A stretch of 64,000 nt of DNA from Afipia birgiae 34632 (lineage in GTDB: Bacteria > Pseudomonadota > Alphaproteobacteria > Rhizobiales > Xanthobacteraceae): contig NZ_HG326652.1 in NCBI RefSeq assembly GCF_000308295.2, forward strand, positions 521,601 through 585,600, written 5' to 3'. The position numbers were made by a program, and so were the translations under genes. The notes below the pieces were generated by a model. The model was not told where the DNA came from, did not search any database, and was given only the letters and a program-made list of their open reading frames with translations. This document shows, piece by piece, positions 25,269-33,916 of the stretch; the stretch's first letter is position 1, and every line of letters starts with the position of its first letter.

Positions 25269-27284
25269 ATGGCAGAATTTGGCCGGCGGGCTTCAATTCC
25301 CCCGCCCAATAGGAAACAGCCCGCTCGGATGATCGTACCTGCAGGCGACCCGCAGAGGTCATCTCAGGCTGCCTCATCCGCGGCCGGGCCAGGACGAACT
25401 TCGCAATCGGCTGAATTCGGGACGAAGTCACGCGCGCTGTTTGATGCGGTTGCGCACGGCGGCGCCTTTTCTCGTTCCCGCGAGCGTGTGCGGGAGGCGA
25501 TTGAACGGATCAGGCCGCTGGTCTTTTCATCTCGTCGGCGAGGACCTCTTGCGGCGTATTCCGGGCAGAGGTCCGAGGTCGGCGATTTTCTGGCCTCCTG
25601 CCGTCAGGCGTTCTGGGGATTGGCGGTCTTCAGCGGTTTGAGCAACATCCTGATGCTCACTGGCTCATTCTTCATGCTGCAGGTGTATGATCGCGTCCTG
25701 CCAAGCCGCAGCGTGTCGACCCTGATCGGCCTCCTTTTTCTGGCTACGATTCTGTACGCCTTTCAGGGCGCTCTGGATCTGGTCCGCACGCGCATCAGTG
25801 GACGTGTCGGGCGGTACCTTGAAGAGACTCTGGGTCTCAGGGTCTATGATGCTGTCGTGCGTCTGCCGCTGAAGACGCGTGGCGACGGCGACGGATTGCA
25901 GCCGCTCCGCGATATTGATCAGGTCCGCAATTTCCTTTCCAGCGGCGGCCCAACCGCGCTCTTCGATCTTCCGTGGATGCCGCTCTACCTCGGAATCTGT
26001 TTTTACTTCCACTTCTGGATCGGCACGGTGGCGCTGGTCGGCGCTTGCGTACTCATCCTGTTTACGGTGCTGGCCGAGATTCGGACGAAGGGCGCCACAA
26101 AGGCGTCCGCGGGATTTGCGACGTCACGGAATGCTCTTGCCTCCGAAGGCCGGCGCAACGCCGAAGTTTTGCGCGCCATGGGGATGAGGCATCGGGCGGC
26201 AGAGCGCTGGCATCAAGTCAATATGAACTTCATGGCTGCCAATGAAGCGGCCAGCGATGCTGCGAGCGGTCTCGGCGGAATGTCGAAGGTGTTCCGTATG
26301 ATCCTGCAGTCAGGCGTGCTTGCTGTCGGGGCCTATCTGGTCATCCATCAGGAATCTACGGCAGGTATTATCATCGCCAGTTCGATCTTGACGGCGCGCG
26401 CCCTCGCGCCGGTTGAGATGGCCATCGCGAACTGGAAGGGTTTTGTGAGCGCGAGGCAAGCGGGACGGCGGCTTAATCAGCTTCTGACGCTTCTGCCCAA
26501 GGAAGAGGAGCCCATGGAGCTCCCGGCGCCGGAGCGATCATTGAGCGTCGACCGGATCCATGTTGTGCCGCCCGGCGCCGAGAGGCCGGTGCTGTATGAT
26601 GTCTCATTCGCGCTATCGAGCGGTCAAGGACTGGGAATTATCGGGCCGAGCGGATCGGGCAAATCGTCGCTCGCGCGCGCCCTCGTGGGCGTCTGGCCCC
26701 AGTTGCACGGCAAGATCAGGATCGATAGCGCCGCCCTCGATCAGTGGTCGCCTGAAGCTCTTGGCAGGCACCTTGGATATCTTCCGCAGGACGTCGAGCT
26801 GTTCGACGGAAGTATCGCGGCCAACATCTCGCGTTTCGATCCGAAGGCGACTGCTGCCGCCGTGTTGGGCGCCGCGCGTGCAGCTGGCGTTCACGAACTC
26901 ATCCTTTCCTTCCCTGATGGATACGGAACCCGGATCGGTGAGGGCGGCGCGGCGCTTTCAGCCGGACAGCGCCAGCGGATTGCGCTTGCGCGCGCATTCT
27001 ACGGTGATCCGTTTCTCGTGGTGCTTGATGAACCGAGTTCTAACCTCGATTCCGAGGGCGAAGCGGCTCTGACTGAGGCAATTCTGAATGTGCGTCGTCG
27101 CGGCGGGATCGTCATCGTCGTGACGCATCGGCCCAAGTCACTTGATGGTGTCGATCATGTGCTGGTGATAGCCGATGGCACGGCCAAGGCCTTCGGCGAG
27201 AGGGATGAAGTCCTCAACAAGGTCCTGCGCAATTCGGCGCCGGTGCCGCTGAAAATGGCCGCCGAAGGCGGAAGGATGCGATGA
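25269..27284 (+). CDS. Type I secretion system permease/ATPase (PrtD-type ABC transporter)
   Basis: A 671-residue inner-membrane exporter subunit. The N-terminal 90 residues are basic and polar. The transmembrane domain starts at GLSNILMLTGSFFMLQVYDRVLPSRS. The ATPase has Walker A GPSGSGKSS at about 459-467, the signature LSAGQRQRIALARAF at about 563 and Walker B VVLDEPSSNLD at about 583, then the H-loop THRPKS. PrtD-type proteins lack the C39 peptidase-like N-domain, as here. ATG 25269 is used; TTG 25230 lies inside the hairpin. It overlaps the adaptor gene by ATGA. Confidence 0.92.
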   Translation: MAEFGRRASIPPPNRKQPARMIVPAGDPQRSSQAASSAAGPGRTSQSAEFGTKSRALFDAVAHGGAFSRSRERVREAIERIRPLVFSSRRRGPLAAYSGQRSEVGDFLASCRQAFWGLAVFSGLSNILMLTGSFFMLQVYDRVLPSRSVSTLIGLLFLATILYAFQGALDLVRTRISGRVGRYLEETLGLRVYDAVVRLPLKTRGDGDGLQPLRDIDQVRNFLSSGGPTALFDLPWMPLYLGICFYFHFWIGTVALVGACVLILFTVLAEIRTKGATKASAGFATSRNALASEGRRNAEVLRAMGMRHRAAERWHQVNMNFMAANEAASDAASGLGGMSKVFRMILQSGVLAVGAYLVIHQESTAGIIIASSILTARALAPVEMAIANWKGFVSARQAGRRLNQLLTLLPKEEEPMELPAPERSLSVDRIHVVPPGAERPVLYDVSFALSSGQGLGIIGPSGSGKSSLARALVGVWPQLHGKIRIDSAALDQWSPEALGRHLGYLPQDVELFDGSIAANISRFDPKATAAAVLGAARAAGVHELILSFPDGYGTRIGEGGAALSAGQRQRIALARAFYGDPFLVVLDEPSSNLDSEGEAALTEAILNVRRRGGIVIVVTHRPKSLDGVDHVLVIADGTAKAFGERDEVLNKVLRNSAPVPLKMAAEGGRMR

Positions 27285-28594
27285 GCAACAATCTGGACTC
27301 GGCCAAGCATTCCATTCAGCGCTATCTTGTGGCGGGAACGATTCTCGTCTTGCTGGTGACGTTTGGAATTGGCGGCTGGGCCGCAACCACCGAGCTCTCA
27401 AGCGCCGTGGTCGCGCCGGGAGTTCTCGTTGTCGATTCCAGTGTCAAGAAAGTCCAGCACCCGACGGGTGGCGTCATCGGCGAGTTGCGGGTGCGTGATG
27501 GTGACCGCGTGCGCGCGGGAGACATTCTGGTTCGTCTTGACGAAACGCAAACCCGGGCGGCGGCGACGATCATCACCAAAAGCGTCGATGAGCTGCAGGC
27601 GCGTCAGGCGCGTCTCGAAACCGAACGCGACAATATTCCGGAACTGGCCTTCCCAGCCGCTCTTCTGGACCGCGCTCGCGATCCGGCTTCCGACGCCGCT
27701 CGTGCTGTCGCCGCGGAGCGCAGTCTTTTCGACCTGCGCCGTCAGGCGCGCGAGGGGCAAAAGTCGCAGCTCAAGGAGCGCTCGCTGCAGCTGCAGGAGG
27801 AAATCAAGGGCTACCAGGGGCAGGTCGAAGCGAAAAAGAAGGAAGTCGACTTCATCCAGCAGGAACTCGAAGGCGTACGGACTCTCTGGCAGAAGAATCT
27901 CGTGCCGATCAGCCGTTTGACGGCGCTGGAGCGCGATGCCGCCCGTATCGAAGGCGAGCGCAGTCAATTGTCCGGTATGATTGCCCAGGCCAAGGGCAAG
28001 ACGGCCGAAATCCAGCTTCAGATTATCCAGATCGACCAGGATCTCCGCAGCGAGGTCGGCAAGGATCTCGTCGAGGCGCGCTCAAAGATTTCCGAAATGG
28101 CTGAGCGCAAGATTGCCGCGGTCGACCAGTTGCAGCGTATTGATATTCGCGCGCCGCAGAATGGCGTAATTCACCAGCTCTCGGTCCATACCGTCGGCGG
28201 CGTGATCGCGCCCGGCGAACAAATCATGCTGATCGTGCCCGATGCCGATACGCTGGCGGTTGAAGTCAAGATCGCGCCCCAGGATATCGATCATATCCAT
28301 GTAGGGCAGCCGGCCATCCTTCGGCTTTCGGCATTCAACCAGCACACCACCCCCGAAATAACGGGCGCGGTCAGTGTGATCTCTGCGGATCTCACACAGG
28401 ATCAGCGTACGGGCACCAGCTTCTACACAACGCGTATCGCGTTGAAGCCGGACGAGCTTGGACGTCTGGGCGCGGTCAAGCTCATTCCCGGCATGCCTGC
28501 GGATGCCTTTATTCAGATGGGGGGCCGCACAGCGCTATCCTATTTGATGAAGCCTCTGCGCGATCAGGCCGCAAGGGCATTCAAGGAGAAATAG
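27281..28594 (+). CDS. HlyD family type I secretion periplasmic adaptor subunit
   Basis: A 437-residue membrane fusion protein. One N-terminal membrane helix (YLVAGTILVLLVTFGIGGWAATTEL) is followed by VKKVQHPTGGVIGELRVRDGDRV (first lipoyl half), a long coiled coil of about residues 95-270, then the second lipoyl half IRAPQNGVIHQLSVHTVGGVI. The C-terminal part PGMPADAFIQMGGRTALSYLMKPL is the standard HlyD/PrtE end. It links the ABC exporter to an outer-membrane TolC protein, which is not in this window. It is coupled by a 4-base overlap to the exporter gene. Confidence 0.93.
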   Translation: MSNNLDSAKHSIQRYLVAGTILVLLVTFGIGGWAATTELSSAVVAPGVLVVDSSVKKVQHPTGGVIGELRVRDGDRVRAGDILVRLDETQTRAAATIITKSVDELQARQARLETERDNIPELAFPAALLDRARDPASDAARAVAAERSLFDLRRQAREGQKSQLKERSLQLQEEIKGYQGQVEAKKKEVDFIQQELEGVRTLWQKNLVPISRLTALERDAARIEGERSQLSGMIAQAKGKTAEIQLQIIQIDQDLRSEVGKDLVEARSKISEMAERKIAAVDQLQRIDIRAPQNGVIHQLSVHTVGGVIAPGEQIMLIVPDADTLAVEVKIAPQDIDHIHVGQPAILRLSAFNQHTTPEITGAVSVISADLTQDQRTGTSFYTTRIALKPDELGRLGAVKLIPGMPADAFIQMGGRTALSYLMKPLRDQAARAFKEK

Positions 28595-28665
28595 CCGGCG
28601 CGTCGGCGTCGCGGGCGCATCCCGGCATCTCGCTGTGTTTCGCATCGGCGACAGACGGCGAAGAT

Positions 28666-29682
28666 TCATCGCCGGGGATGACTGGACGCTTTCATAGAGC
28701 GCCGTGGATCAAGCCGCGCCCGTGCGGCCGCGTCATAGGCCTTCACATCTTCCTTAAGTCTTTTGACGTGGATCGCGGCGACGGAATCCGGACTTCGTAC
28801 CGGATTTCCGGTGGCGGCATTGCTACCCCCAGCATGCATGGCGTTATCGCTGGCGTTTTTTCGCTGAAAGCCCTCTGGTTCAATCGTGTCGCGGTGGGAT
28901 ACTTCGATACTCGGCAATTCGTCGAGCCAGTCACGTACATCGATGAGGGGCATGATCTTGGCGGCCTCGATCGTCATGCAGGTCAATCGTCCTGTGGCAA
29001 AGGCCCCGGTATCGATATTGATCCGGTTGAACCGGATGTCCGGCTCGAGCACGGGCGTGTGGCCGTGGACGACGATCTTCTCGAACTCCTTGTCCCAGAG
29101 CAGAAAGTCGTCACGAATCCAGAGAAGGTCGTCTTCCGTCTGCTGTTGAATGGGAATGAGCGGACGCAAGCCCGCGTGGACGAAAAGAAAATCTCCACAG
29201 ACGAACGAAAGCTGGAGAGCCTCGAAGAACTGGCGGTGGGATTCCGGCGTCGCGCTGGCGAGATCGCGCGCGAGTCTGGCTTGATCACTGAAGGAGGGGT
29301 TCATCGGCGGTTTCAGCCCGTACGAAACGAGGGTCTCAAGACCGCCGTATTGCCTCCAATTGTCCAGGAGCGTGGGAGCCTTCAAGAAATTGAGCAGGAA
29401 CGTCTCATGGTTACCCTTGAGAAAAACCATTTCCGGCGTGCGGCCTGGCGTAACCAGAAGATCAAGGACCTCCTTCGAATCCGGGCCGCGATCGATGTAG
29501 TCGCCAAGGAAAACCGCAATCGGCCGGGAAACAGGATGGAGCGCGATGTCCACTTCGATCTGCAGAAGTAATGATGCCAGAAGATCAGCTCGGCCGTGTA
29601 CGTCGCCGATTGCGTAGATGCGAATTCCCGCCGGAACCTGCGGAGGCTTTCTTTCGCTTCGTAGAGAAGGCAGCTTCCACAC
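28666..29682 (-). CDS. Metallophosphoesterase (PPP-type serine/threonine phosphatase family)
   Basis: A 338-residue protein with the three metal-binding blocks of the calcineurin-like family: YAIGDVHGRADL near residue 27, GDYIDRGPDS near 64 and FLKGNHETF near 92, with a later HGHTP block. This pattern is that of bacterial PP1-like phosphatases (PrpE/ApaH related), acting on phosphoproteins or dinucleotides. The last 70 residues are polar and low in complexity, without a known domain. The start is a GTG at 29682. It faces the secretion operon tail to tail. Confidence 0.84.
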   Translation of the reverse strand: MWKLPSLRSERKPPQVPAGIRIYAIGDVHGRADLLASLLLQIEVDIALHPVSRPIAVFLGDYIDRGPDSKEVLDLLVTPGRTPEMVFLKGNHETFLLNFLKAPTLLDNWRQYGGLETLVSYGLKPPMNPSFSDQARLARDLASATPESHRQFFEALQLSFVCGDFLFVHAGLRPLIPIQQQTEDDLLWIRDDFLLWDKEFEKIVVHGHTPVLEPDIRFNRINIDTGAFATGRLTCMTIEAAKIMPLIDVRDWLDELPSIEVSHRDTIEPEGFQRKNASDNAMHAGGSNAATGNPVRSPDSVAAIHVKRLKEDVKAYDAAARARLDPRRSMKASSHPRR

Positions 29683-29937
29683 GATATCGAACTCAATCCG
29701 GTTCTAGGCAAGAATGAATGGCGACGGATTTGACATGAGGTCTTGCCCCAGGCCAAGAGCATCAGCAGCTTTCATACTATAGACCCTACGCGATTGAGAA
29801 TACGTGCGAGCCGAGCGGTTTGCAGGGTATGGAACGGCGGCTCAACATTCTGGCTTGCGTTGCAGGGTGGGAGCCACCTAGATTTTGATGAAGATTGCGG
29901 ATTTCCCGTTCTATTTAAAGCAGTCCGTGGCGCAGCC

Positions 29938-30270
29938 ATGTATCACAAGCTTGTCGCGACAGCCGCTTGGCTAAGCTTGGCGTTCATTATTTTCGCCACG
30001 TTGTCGCCGGTCGACTTGCGGCCTCAAGTTGCCGGCGTCGGCCTGGAGCGTTTCGCGTCGTTTGCAGTGACCGGCTTGCTGTTTGGGCTGGCGTATCCGC
30101 GTCAGCCGGGTCTCGTTGTTGCGCTCGTTCTCCTTGGTGCCTGTATTCTCGAGATGACTCAGTTGATCACGCCCGATCGGCATGGCCGGCTTCCTGACCT
30201 GTTCGTCAAGATGGCAGGCGGCTCGACGGGTATTCTGATCGCCCAGTTCTGGAATCGCCTGACGAGTTGA
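29938..30270 (+). CDS. VanZ-like family membrane protein
   Basis: A 110-residue protein with about three hydrophobic segments (VATAAWLSLAFIIFATLSP, FASFAVTGLLFGLAY and LVVALVLLGACIL). The block LEMTQLITPDRHGRLPDLFVKMAGG matches the VanZ pattern of Glu-x2-Gln and Arg-x-x-x-Asp ahead of a Gly-rich last helix. The function of VanZ-like proteins outside teicoplanin resistance is not known; here it lies next to galE and cell-surface genes. ATG 29938 is chosen because upstream residues of the open frame do not fit the family. Confidence 0.76.
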   Translation: MYHKLVATAAWLSLAFIIFATLSPVDLRPQVAGVGLERFASFAVTGLLFGLAYPRQPGLVVALVLLGACILEMTQLITPDRHGRLPDLFVKMAGGSTGILIAQFWNRLTS

Positions 30271-30440
30271 ACCCGGCCCGTGCCGGCTTCAACTCTCACC
30301 AGAGGGCTAATCGCATGATCGATTACCCCGAGCTGAGATTCCGTATGGTTAACGGTTATCCGGAGCCGTCAGGGTGAGTGAAATGCGGGTTGCCGTTAAT
30401 AATTGACGCCGTGAGGGTAATATTGGTTCGCATATATATC

Positions 30441-30469
30441 TTGAGATAAATGGAATTAAATAGTTAGAT
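30441..30469 (+). promoter_or_regulatory. Candidate sigma-70-type promoter for galE
   Basis: TTGAGA (30441-30446) and TTAGAT (30464-30469) are separated by 17 bases within an AT-rich stretch about 50 bases ahead of the galE start. The match is moderate and the call rests on spacing and position only. Confidence 0.35.
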
Positions 30470-30518
30470 AATGCAAGTCACGATTTATCTGGCTGCGAAT
30501 TAAATAGAGGTCCCAGCA

Positions 30519-31553
30519 ATGGCTGACCGGGGCGCGGTGTTGGTGACTGGCGGTGCTGGCTACATCGGCTCGCACTGCTGCAAGGCGTTGGCCGAGGCCG
30601 GATATCTTCCGGTCTGCCTCGACAATTTTTCGACAGGCCATCGGCGTTTCGTGAAGTGGGGCCCTATGGTCACCGGCGATGTCCGGGACCCGAGACAACT
30701 GGAGATAGTGTTCGGGTCTTATGATTTCGCCGCGGTCATGCATTTTGCGGCCTCCAGTTCGGTGGGAGAGTCAGTCACCGATCCCCAGAAATACTACGCG
30801 AACAATATTGGCGGCACACTGGCGCTGCTGAGCGCGATGCGTAAGGCAGGTAGCCAGCGGCTGGTATTCTCCAGCACGGGCGCGGTTTACGGAAATGCAG
30901 GATCGGATCCCATTCCGGAAAGCGCGCCGCAGCTTCCGGTCAATCCCTATGGCAAGTCGAAGTTGATGATTGAGGAAATCCTGTCCGACTATCGGCAGGC
31001 CTACGACCTCAATTCGGTTTGCTTCAGGTACTTCAATGCCAGCGGCGCCGATGCGTCTGGAGCGATTGGCGAATGCCGCGATCCGGAAACCCATTTGATT
31101 CCGCGAGCGATGATGGCCCTGCAAGGAGAGGTCCCTGACTTCGGTATTTTTGGGGACGACTACGATACGCCCGATGGCACCGCAGTCAGGGACTACATTC
31201 ACGTCACTGATCTTGCCAACGCGCACGTTCAGGCGGTGAATATGCTGACGGAAGGTCACGCGGGCGGTGTCTACAATCTGGGCACGAGCGTCGGATATTC
31301 CGTGAGCGAGATTTTATCTGCAATCTTCTCGGAGGCCGGATGGACGATGCCGCTGGTTCATCATCCGAGGCGTCCGGGTGATCCATCCGTTTTAATCGCT
31401 GATTCTTCGGCCGCTCGAATGCATCTCGGATTCAATCCTGCCCATTCTGACCTCGGAACGATCATACGCACGGCATGGAACTGGCACACCAAAGGTCATG
31501 CATTTGAACAGTTGCGGGGAGGCCGGAGATCCACGGTTTCGGCCGAACAATAG
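30519..31553 (+). CDS. galE: UDP-glucose 4-epimerase
   Basis: A 344-residue extended SDR. VLVTGGAGYIGSHCCKAL is the NAD-binding motif, HFAASSSVGESV the next conserved block, SSTGAVYG the catalytic Ser region and NPYGKSKLMIEEIL the Tyr-x3-Lys pair. VCFRYFNASGAD and RDYIHVTDLANAHV are typical of GalE/ExoB, which interconverts UDP-glucose and UDP-galactose in the cytoplasm for polysaccharide and LPS. AGAGG lies ahead of ATG 30519. Confidence 0.93.
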   Translation: MADRGAVLVTGGAGYIGSHCCKALAEAGYLPVCLDNFSTGHRRFVKWGPMVTGDVRDPRQLEIVFGSYDFAAVMHFAASSSVGESVTDPQKYYANNIGGTLALLSAMRKAGSQRLVFSSTGAVYGNAGSDPIPESAPQLPVNPYGKSKLMIEEILSDYRQAYDLNSVCFRYFNASGADASGAIGECRDPETHLIPRAMMALQGEVPDFGIFGDDYDTPDGTAVRDYIHVTDLANAHVQAVNMLTEGHAGGVYNLGTSVGYSVSEILSAIFSEAGWTMPLVHHPRRPGDPSVLIADSSAARMHLGFNPAHSDLGTIIRTAWNWHTKGHAFEQLRGGRRSTVSAEQ

Positions 31554-31745
31554 CTATCTCGTCCCAAACGCGAACAGCGGCGGGGTTCGAATATACTGGC
31601 TGATGATCATTGCGAGTTCGTCTGAAATAGATCGATGCAATACGGAAAGGTGAATTGAGGTATCGGTGCCGACGACGGCGACTGCCGGGAGCAACCTGAC
31701 GTTAGTGGTGCAAAGCCTGTTTCCCTCAAGTGACGAGGTTGGCGC

Positions 31746-32120
31746 ATGTTCCAGTTCTTTCTTCGAGCGAGGGTCGATCGGTTTTTTAAGGCGCGATCGG
31801 CGGGGCGGGATGCCGAAAACGATCATTCGCGCGTGGCATCAATTGCGCAACTGGTCGAGCGATCGCTGACCGCCGCTCAGGCGGAGAGGGCAGGTCTTGT
31901 ACGCAGATTGGATGATGTATTTGCACGTGCGGCGGTGCCGCTAGGCAATGACACCGACGAATATCTCACCCGAGAGGCGCACGACAGCCGCCTGCTTGAT
32001 CAGTTTGAAGCGGAAATCTCGAAGGGACAACGCCGGCTCGAAGAACTCACGAGTAGTATCGCTCACTTTAAGTTTCTCAGGGCTGCGCTTTTGTCCAGAT
32101 TTCCTGATTACAAGCCATGA
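31746..32120 (+). CDS. Hypothetical protein, helical and charged
   Basis: A 124-residue protein with no recognised family. The N-terminus is basic (MFQFFLRARVDRFFKARSAG). The rest is Glu/Arg-rich and predicted helical, as in AQAERAGLVRRLDDVFARA and FEAEISKGQRRLEELTSS, suggesting a coiled coil. No signal peptide or Cys is present. It follows galE by 192 bases. Coding use looks genuine, but function is unknown. Confidence 0.6.
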   Translation: MFQFFLRARVDRFFKARSAGRDAENDHSRVASIAQLVERSLTAAQAERAGLVRRLDDVFARAAVPLGNDTDEYLTREAHDSRLLDQFEAEISKGQRRLEELTSSIAHFKFLRAALLSRFPDYKP

Positions 32121-32192
32121 CAGGCCGGGCGTGAGTTAATACGAGCCTCGCTCGTTCGCGGCATTCCGAGCGGGCGTAGAAATCGTAAGGTG

Positions 32193-32306
32193 CTACACGA
32201 TCGCAGATAGCAATTTTAATCCAGCCCAAGCCAGCAAGCTGAGCCATATTGTCATGCATGCTAGGCTTGCCGCGATAAACGCGACGAGGAATAATTTATT
32301 CCTCAT
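32193..32306 (-). CDS. Small membrane protein (putative)
   Basis: A 37-residue ORF beginning MRNKLFLVAFIAASLACMT and ending in LAWAGLKLLSAIV: a short basic start followed by a single hydrophobic span. It lies 9 bases after the stop of the next small ORF on the same strand, which suggests a two-gene unit. No homologue is recognised and the length makes chance possible. Confidence 0.35.
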   Translation of the reverse strand: MRNKLFLVAFIAASLACMTIWLSLLAWAGLKLLSAIV

Positions 32307-32315
32307 ATAGGCGGC

Positions 32316-32498
32316 TCATTGCGGTCGCGATTGGCTTTTTGCTCGCTCAATGGCTTCGGCTTCGGCCTTCCAGACGATCTCCCGCAGGTGACATAGCATT
32401 GCGTACTGATCGGCAAGGTTTCGGCTTGAATCCTTGTTCCCTACCGATGCGATATCGCTCTTGATCAGTATCGGCTGATTTGATGCCCGGATTGCCAT
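32316..32498 (-). CDS. Small hypothetical protein (putative)
   Basis: A 60-residue ORF from ATG 32498 with GAGGGA seven bases upstream. It is helical and charged in its second half (LREIVWKAEAEAIERAKSQ). The frame stays open to 32957, but the upstream sequence is low in protein-like character. It is not recognised. It would be translated with the small membrane protein at 32193-32306. Confidence 0.42.
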   Translation of the reverse strand: MAIRASNQPILIKSDIASVGNKDSSRNLADQYAMLCHLREIVWKAEAEAIERAKSQSRPQ

Positions 32499-32941
32499 TT
32501 GAAGCTCCCTCAATTGCCTACCCAGAGCTGCTATTTCTCCTTGTTGACGAGGCTGCTTTGGTGAGCCTCCTCTATTCCCATGTACGAACAAAGCCCCGTT
32601 CGCGAAGCTTGCAGGGCTTATATCCCAGAGCGCCGCGGACATCGCTTGTGGCGATAGCAGCGTACCAGACCACCGAGCATAGGTCCTTATCGGAGAGCTA
32701 CGAGAGTCAGCCTTTAGAGGTATGCGTTGGAGCGCGATTGGATGGGGCGTGCTGGTGACGTTCGACCACAGCTTCAGAGGCAGATTCGTCGAAACGCAAT
32801 CGCCGCTCATGGATCGGGCCATTGCGGGCGAAAAAGACGGGCGATAAAGGCCCGCCGAACGCTGAAGCGGCGGATTCCTGACGAACCTGGATTGAGACGT
32901 CGGACCGGAAACGTGTAGCATCCGCGAGCAGGTTCTGTCGC
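32499..32941. other. Intergenic stretch without a supported gene
   Basis: About 440 bases are covered only by overlapping shadow frames on both strands. Nothing with a domain, a good start or repeat structure is visible. It probably contains promoters for the divergent small minus-strand ORF and the ion channel. Confidence 0.4.
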
Positions 32942-33286
32942 ATGGGGGGGCCGACACCGATGAGATCGCTGGCTTTGGGCCTCGTTCGCCTGTCTCTCGG
33001 CTTCTGGCACGGGACGCGCGATCCCGAATTTCAGGCCATCATCTTCCTGCTGACCATATCGGTGCTGGGCGGTTCGATTTTCTATCACTCCGTCGAGGGC
33101 TGGTCGTGGCTTGATTCGGCCTACTTTAGCGTGGTGGCCCTGACCACGGTGGGCGACGCCACCCTCGGGCCGACCACCGGCCTGTCCAAGATATTCACGA
33201 TGGGCTTCTCGCTGGTCGGAATCGGTCTGGTGCTGGCGTTTCTGTCCCGGCTTGGATCGTACCGGGATATTGAGCGCCGGGACTGA
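32942..33286 (+). CDS. Two-transmembrane potassium channel family protein
   Basis: A 114-residue protein with the pore-channel layout helix-pore loop-helix: FQAIIFLLTISVLGGSIFY, WLDSAYFSVVALTTVGDATLGP and KIFTMGFSLVGIGLVLAFLS. The pore loop TTVGDATLGP corresponds to the selectivity filter, but reads TVGDA where most K+ channels have TVGYG, as in several bacterial Ion_trans_2 proteins. No cytoplasmic RCK domain follows, so regulation must be separate or absent. ATG 32942 is used; ATG 32960 has a better GGGGG site. Confidence 0.82.
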   Translation: MGGPTPMRSLALGLVRLSLGFWHGTRDPEFQAIIFLLTISVLGGSIFYHSVEGWSWLDSAYFSVVALTTVGDATLGPTTGLSKIFTMGFSLVGIGLVLAFLSRLGSYRDIERRD

Positions 33287-33308
33287 CACAACCAAAAGCC
33301 GCACAACG

Positions 33309-33341
33309 AAAAGCCGCCCTCGGCGGATCGGGGCGGCTTTC
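33309..33341. terminator. Rho-independent-type hairpin
   Basis: AAAAGCCGCCC pairs with GGGCGGCTTT across about 11 bases. It lies between the channel gene and the convergent DUF3551 gene and could serve both directions, since the A and T runs flank the stem on either side. Confidence 0.65.
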
Positions 33342-33397
33342 GGGACGAACGGCGCGTGTTCCTGCTTAGGCTGGTGTTAGCTGCCTAGGCTAATGAC

Positions 33398-33670
33398 TCA
33401 CTCGTAATAACGCCGCTCGCGGTAGACCTTGCGCGGCCTGGGGGCAGGCCGATTCTGCTCGGCGAAGGCAAATACCGGATTGACCTGGCAATAGGCGCGC
33501 CGTCCCGAGGCGCTGGCCATGCATTGAGCGTAGGTATCATAATAGCAGGTGCCGGGGCCAGCGGCGAAGCCTTCGACCAGGCAATAGCGATAATCCCGGG
33601 CCTCGGCAGAACCTGTGCCGAACACGACCACGCCTGCCAGGGCCATGGCGGCTAAGAGTGTTTTGCGCAT
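33398..33670 (-). CDS. DUF3551 domain-containing small exported protein
   Basis: A 90-residue protein. The signal peptide is MRKTLLAAMALAGVVVFGTG followed by SAEA and a cleavage site. The mature part has DYRYCLVEGFAAGPGTCYYDTYAQCMASASGR, the four-Cys DUF3551 pattern common and multi-copy in Bradyrhizobium and relatives. Function is unknown. ATG 33670 has GGGAG six bases ahead; ATG 33676 would sit on the binding site. Confidence 0.84.
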   Translation of the reverse strand: MRKTLLAAMALAGVVVFGTGSAEARDYRYCLVEGFAAGPGTCYYDTYAQCMASASGRRAYCQVNPVFAFAEQNRPAPRPRKVYRERRYYE

Positions 33671-33798
33671 AGACATCTCCCGGTTGGAATTGGGTTGTCA
33701 TGAGAACCCGCTCCCCAGGAATATGGTTCCGTCGGTCCCGCACTGCAAATCAATCGTGGTTGAGGCGGCGGGAAGGCCATGCTAGTGCTCGCCGCGAC

Positions 33799-33872
33799 GC
33801 GGGTGTAGCTCAATGGTAGAGCAGCAGCCTTCCAAGCTGAATACGAGGGTTCGATTCCCTTCACCCGCTCCA
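33799..33872 (+). tRNA. tRNA-Gly (anticodon TCC)
   Basis: A complete cloverleaf: acceptor GCGGGTG pairs with CACCCGC, D-arm GCTC...GAGC, anticodon loop CTTCCAA with TCC, T-arm with GGTTCGATTCC, and an encoded CCA end. It reads Gly GGA/GGG codons. Confidence 0.95.
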
Positions 33873-33916
33873 AAATTCCCTGAAATTGATATCCCGCGCG
33901 ATCCGTAAGCCTCGCC

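Noticed and set aside
33799-33872. tRNA-Gly as an integration site of a genomic island
   Set aside because: No integrase gene and no repeated tRNA 3-prime end are visible nearby.
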